From: Streptomyces sp. NBC_00425
Lineage (GTDB): Bacteria; Actinomycetota; Actinomycetes; Streptomycetales; Streptomycetaceae
Assembly (NCBI RefSeq): GCF_036030735.1
Contig: NZ_CP107928.1
Location: 6,200,001 to 6,264,000 of the forward strand
Length of the DNA: 64,000 nt
Direction: 5' to 3'
Shown: positions 61,314 through 64,000 of the stretch, one piece after another
Numbering within the stretch: the stretch's first letter is position 1
Layout of the letters: every line of letters begins with the position of its first letter
Position numbers and translations under genes: made by a program
Notes under the pieces: generated by a model
What the model was told of the DNA's origin: nothing
The model's input: the letters and a program-made list of their open reading frames with translations, nothing else
Databases searched by the model: none

Positions 61314-62285
61314 TCAGCCTTCGAAGAAGGCGCGCGTCCTGTCCTGCGCCGCCACCTCCGCTCCCGTCCGGTCCAGGCCCAGCAGCGCCGCCCCCAGCAC
61401 GGGCCGTGCCCGCACCACGTGCGCGACCGCCTTGGGGGCCCGCGCCGCGAGGAGCTCCCGGACCCGGTCGTCCAACTGCCCGTGTCCCGCGGTCAGGACG
61501 CCGCCGCCCAGCAGCACCGGCGTCTCCTCCTCCAGCAGGTCCAGACGGGACAGGGCCACCGCGGCCATCGTCACCACCTCCTGGGCCAGCCGGTCGACGA
61601 TCGTGCGCGCCACCGGGTCCCCTGCCGCGGCCGTCGCGAAGAGGACGGGGGTCAGCTCGTGACGGCGGGCCGGCGCGACGCGCTCCAGGTGCAGGGCCTC
61701 GATCAGCGCGTACATGGACGGGAGCCCGAAGTGGGCCGGGAGCGCACGCGCCAGGTCCGTCGGTCCGCCCCTGCCGTCCGCCGCCCGCGCCGCGTGCCAC
61801 AGGGCCTCCTCGGCCAGGCCCCAGCCGCCGCCCCAGTCGCCGGACACCCGGCCGAGGGCCGGGAAGCGGGCGGTGCGGCCGTCGGGGCGCATGCCCACGC
61901 AGTTGATGCCGGCGCCGCAGACCACGGCCACGCCCCGGGGCTCGGCCACGCCCGCCCGCAGGATGGCGAACGTGTCGTTGCGGACGTCGACCGACGCGCC
62001 CCACGCGCGCGCGTGCAGCGCCGCCGCCAGCTGCTCCTCCTCCACGGGCAGGTCCGCGTTGGCCAGACAGGCCGATACGTGCGCCGCCGCCGTCACCCCG
62101 GCCGCCCCGTACGCGCGCGTGACGGTCTCGGCGAGGGCGTCCATCGCCGCCGTCACGCCCACCGCGGGAGGACGGAAGCCTTCGCCGCGGGCCGTGGCGA
62201 GGACCTCCCCGTCGGCCGCGACCACCGCGACGTCCGTCTTGCTGTTGCCCGCGTCGATCGCGAGGACGCTTGCCGTCAGGCCCAC
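61314..62285 (-). CDS. csnK: BadF/BcrA-type sugar kinase (CsnK-like)
   Basis: The 323-residue kinase has the ASKHA ATPase fold: phosphate loop VLAIDAGNSKTDVAV, CGAGINCVGM, GRVSGDWGGGWGLAEEA and VLLGGGVLTAGH. It belongs with N-acetylglucosamine/glucosamine kinases. Next to a GH4 enzyme and sugar permease it should phosphorylate sugars taken up as chitosan oligosaccharides. The start is GTG 62285, overlapping the GH4 gene by ten bases. The symbol rests on gene order as remembered from the csn operon of S. coelicolor. Confidence 0.82.
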   Translation of the reverse strand: MGLTASVLAIDAGNSKTDVAVVAADGEVLATARGEGFRPPAVGVTAAMDALAETVTRAYGAAGVTAAAHVSACLANADLPVEEEQLAAALHARAWGASVDVRNDTFAILRAGVAEPRGVAVVCGAGINCVGMRPDGRTARFPALGRVSGDWGGGWGLAEEALWHAARAADGRGGPTDLARALPAHFGLPSMYALIEALHLERVAPARRHELTPVLFATAAAGDPVARTIVDRLAQEVVTMAAVALSRLDLLEEETPVLLGGGVLTAGHGQLDDRVRELLAARAPKAVAHVVRARPVLGAALLGLDRTGAEVAAQDRTRAFFEG

Positions 62286-63541
62286 GCGAGGTGCTCCCGG
62301 TTGTGTGCGATCAGCCGGTCGGTCAGCTGCTCGGCGTACGCGAACTGGCCGATCAGGGGGTGTGCCAGGAGCGCCTTGAACACGCGGTCGCGGCCGCCGT
62401 GCAGGGCCGCCCGCAGGGCCAGGTCCTCGTAGGCCGTCACCTGGGCCGTCAGACCTGCGCAGAGCGGGTCGAGCGGCGGCACCGGAAGCGGGGTCGGGCC
62501 CTTCTGGCTCACGGCTGCCTGCACCTCGATCACCGCGTCGTCGGGGAGGAAGGGCAGTGTGCCGTCGTTGCGCGTGTTCACCACCTGGTAGGGGCTGCCC
62601 GTCCCGGTCAGCAGCGCCGCGGCCAGGTCCACCGCGGCCTCCGAGTAGTAGGCGCCGCCGCGTTTCGCGAGCAGCTCGGGCTTCTCGTCCAGCGCGGGAT
62701 CGGCGTACAGCGACAGCAGCCGGCGTTCCATCTCGGCTACTTCGGACGCCCGCGAGGGCTTGGTGCGCAGTTCGCGGACGACCTCGTCGTGCGCGTAGAA
62801 GTAGCGCAGGTAGTAGGACGGGACCAGACCGAGACGGTCCAGGAGCGGGCGGGGCAGCCGCAGGTCGGCGGCGATCGTGTCGCCGTGGCCGGCCAGCAGG
62901 CGGGGCAGGACGTCCTCGCCCTCGGGCCCGTGCAGCCGCACCCCGGTCTCCCAGGTGAGGTGGTTGAGGCCCACGTGGTCCAGGTGGACGTCCGCGGGGG
63001 CGACGTCGAGCAGCGCCGCGAACTTGCGCTGGAGGCCGATCGCCACGTTGCACAGGCCGACGGCCTTGTGGCCGGCCTGGAGCAGCGCGCGGGTGACGAT
63101 GCCGACCGGGTTGGTGAAGTCGATGATCCAGGCGTCCGGGTTGGTCCGGCGGACCCGCTCGGCGATGTCCAGGACCACCGGGACGGTGCGCAGCGCCTTC
63201 GCCAGGCCGCCCGCTCCGGTCGTCTCCTGGCCGACGCAGCCGCACTCCAGGGGCCAGGTCTCGTCCTGCTCTCGGGCCGCCTGGCCGCCGACGCGGAGCT
63301 GGAGCAGCACGGCGTCGGCGCCCTCGACGGCCCGGTCGAGGTCGTTCGTCGTCACGATCGTGCCGGGGTGGCCCTGGCGGGCGAGGATGCGCCGCGCCAA
63401 CCCGCCCACCAGTGCCAGGCGTTCGGCCGACGGGTCGACGAGGACCAGTTCCTCGACGGGCAGTGTGTCGCGCAACCGGGCGAAGCCGTCGATCAGTTCG
63501 GGGGTGTAGGTCGAGCCGCCGCCGACCACGGTGAGTTTCAT
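62276..63541 (-). CDS. csnH: family 4 glycoside hydrolase, NAD-dependent (CsnH-like)
   Basis: GH4 enzymes cleave glycosides by an oxidation-elimination route using NAD and a divalent metal. The 421-residue protein has the NAD motif KLTVVGGGSTYTPELIDGF, the metal-binding Cys in GLCNVAIGLQRK and the catalytic-region motifs IDFTNPVGIVTRAL and HVGLNHLTW. It is cytoplasmic. In the csn operon it is thought to break down imported glucosamine oligosaccharides; this assignment is by context. It starts six bases after the permease stop. Confidence 0.9.
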   Translation of the reverse strand: MKLTVVGGGSTYTPELIDGFARLRDTLPVEELVLVDPSAERLALVGGLARRILARQGHPGTIVTTNDLDRAVEGADAVLLQLRVGGQAAREQDETWPLECGCVGQETTGAGGLAKALRTVPVVLDIAERVRRTNPDAWIIDFTNPVGIVTRALLQAGHKAVGLCNVAIGLQRKFAALLDVAPADVHLDHVGLNHLTWETGVRLHGPEGEDVLPRLLAGHGDTIAADLRLPRPLLDRLGLVPSYYLRYFYAHDEVVRELRTKPSRASEVAEMERRLLSLYADPALDEKPELLAKRGGAYYSEAAVDLAAALLTGTGSPYQVVNTRNDGTLPFLPDDAVIEVQAAVSQKGPTPLPVPPLDPLCAGLTAQVTAYEDLALRAALHGGRDRVFKALLAHPLIGQFAYAEQLTDRLIAHNREHLAWA

Positions 63542-63547
63542 GCCTTG

Positions 63548-64000
63548 TTAACCCTTCACTCCGGTGAGGGTGACACCTTCGACGAACGCCTTCTGCGCGA
63601 AGAAGAACACGAGGATCACAGGGGCCATGACGAGCACGGTGGCCGCCATGGTGAGGTTCCAGTCGGTGTGGTGCGCTCCCTTGAAGGACTCCAGGGCGTA
63701 GGAGAGGGTCCACGCGTCCGGGTTCTCGGAGGCGTAGATCTGCGGGCCGAAGTAGTCGTTCCAGGCGGCGAAGAACTGGAAGAGGGCCACGGCGGCGATG
63801 CCGGGCTTCGCCATCGGCAGGACGACCTTCAGCAGGGTGCGCAGGTCGCCGCAGCCGTCCACCTTCGCCGCGTCCAGGTACTCGCCCGGGATGGTCAGCA
63901 GGAACTGGCGCAGCAGGAAGATCGAGAAGGCGTCGCCGAACGCCAGCGGGATGATCAACGGCCACAGGGTGCCGGACAGGTCCAGCTGCTTGGCCCAGAA
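63548..64000 (-). CDS. csnG: carbohydrate ABC transporter permease, C-terminal part (CsnG-like)
   Basis: The reading frame runs off the right edge of the window, leaving the last 150 residues of a MalG-family inner-membrane permease. The EAA loop is present (EYLDAAKVDGCGDLRTLLKVVLPMAKPGIAAVALFQFF), as are the family C-terminal helices and the typical VEGVTLTGVKG end. It should import chitosan-derived oligosaccharides together with upstream genes outside the window. Confidence 0.85.
   Translation of the reverse strand, partial: FWAKQLDLSGTLWPLIIPLAFGDAFSIFLLRQFLLTIPGEYLDAAKVDGCGDLRTLLKVVLPMAKPGIAAVALFQFFAAWNDYFGPQIYASENPDAWTLSYALESFKGAHHTDWNLTMAATVLVMAPVILVFFFAQKAFVEGVTLTGVKG

Noticed and set aside
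61314..63965. An 883-codon frame joining csnK to sequence antisense-framed over csnH and csnG
   Set aside because: Only the part after 62285 looks like a kinase; the rest is a shadow of the GH4 and permease genes.

Overview
The window is very GC-rich DNA with the strong third-position GC bias of a Streptomyces chromosome. The gene content agrees: rodlins, chaplins, a melC tyrosinase pair, an SsbB-type SSB, a tandem dynamin-like GTPase pair and csn-type chitosan-oligosaccharide genes. From memory the order resembles the S. coelicolor chromosome between the rodlin genes and the csn cluster, read in the direction of falling locus number. No tools were run; family calls rest on motifs read by eye.

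Region 1 (1 to 27.7 kb) is an aerial-hypha surface region. It holds three rodlins, two short chaplins, a chaplin with a His-tailed C-terminus, a long sortase-anchored chaplin with a His/Gly/Pro repeat domain, an LCP cell-wall ligase, several small secreted proteins, a VKOR-type disulfide enzyme and tyrosinase MelC1/MelC2. Embedded in it are a flavoprotein/ATP-grasp pair and an eight-gene exopolysaccharide operon (two GT4 glycosyltransferases, initiating sugar phosphotransferase, ligase, flippase, deacetylase, Wzz-like protein, FemAB-like GNAT). A GH26-like hydrolase flanks the operon. Four coat genes have similar candidate promoters that resemble the sigma-BldN type.

Region 2 (27.7 to 32.7 kb) is the least familiar part and my best candidate for an undescribed system. 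A minus-strand operon encodes a branched-polyamine synthase (BpsA-like) fused to a zinc ribbon and a GNAT domain, then an FkbH-like protein, then an acyl carrier protein. Divergent from it are an S-adenosylmethionine-decarboxylase-like protein with altered catalytic residues and an Sfp-type phosphopantetheinyl transferase. Together they look like a pathway that joins a polyamine to a carrier-bound small acyl unit.

Region 3 (32.7 to 36.9 kb) is a gene-poor patch of small hypothetical genes. It ends at a tRNA-Arg(TCT) whose 3' end faces it and includes a degenerate tRNA-like sequence. It may be a decayed integrative element.

Region 4 (37 to 49.5 kb) is mostly housekeeping and developmental: dynamin-like GTPases, SsbB, a thioester-domain LAxTG surface protein, a frameshifted methyltransferase pseudogene, a small SH3-like protein, EttA, a thioesterase, a truncated haemoglobin and a PCMT-like methyltransferase.

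Region 5 (49.7 to 61.1 kb) is a minus-strand signalling cluster: GlnX-like sensor, GlnH-like binding protein, a coiled-coil protein, PknG kinase, PP2C phosphatase, VWA protein and FHA protein. It resembles the mycobacterial amino-acid-sensing GlnH-GlnX-PknG pathway with extra partners. Region 6 (61.3 kb to the end) holds csnK, csnH and the start-less end of csnG.
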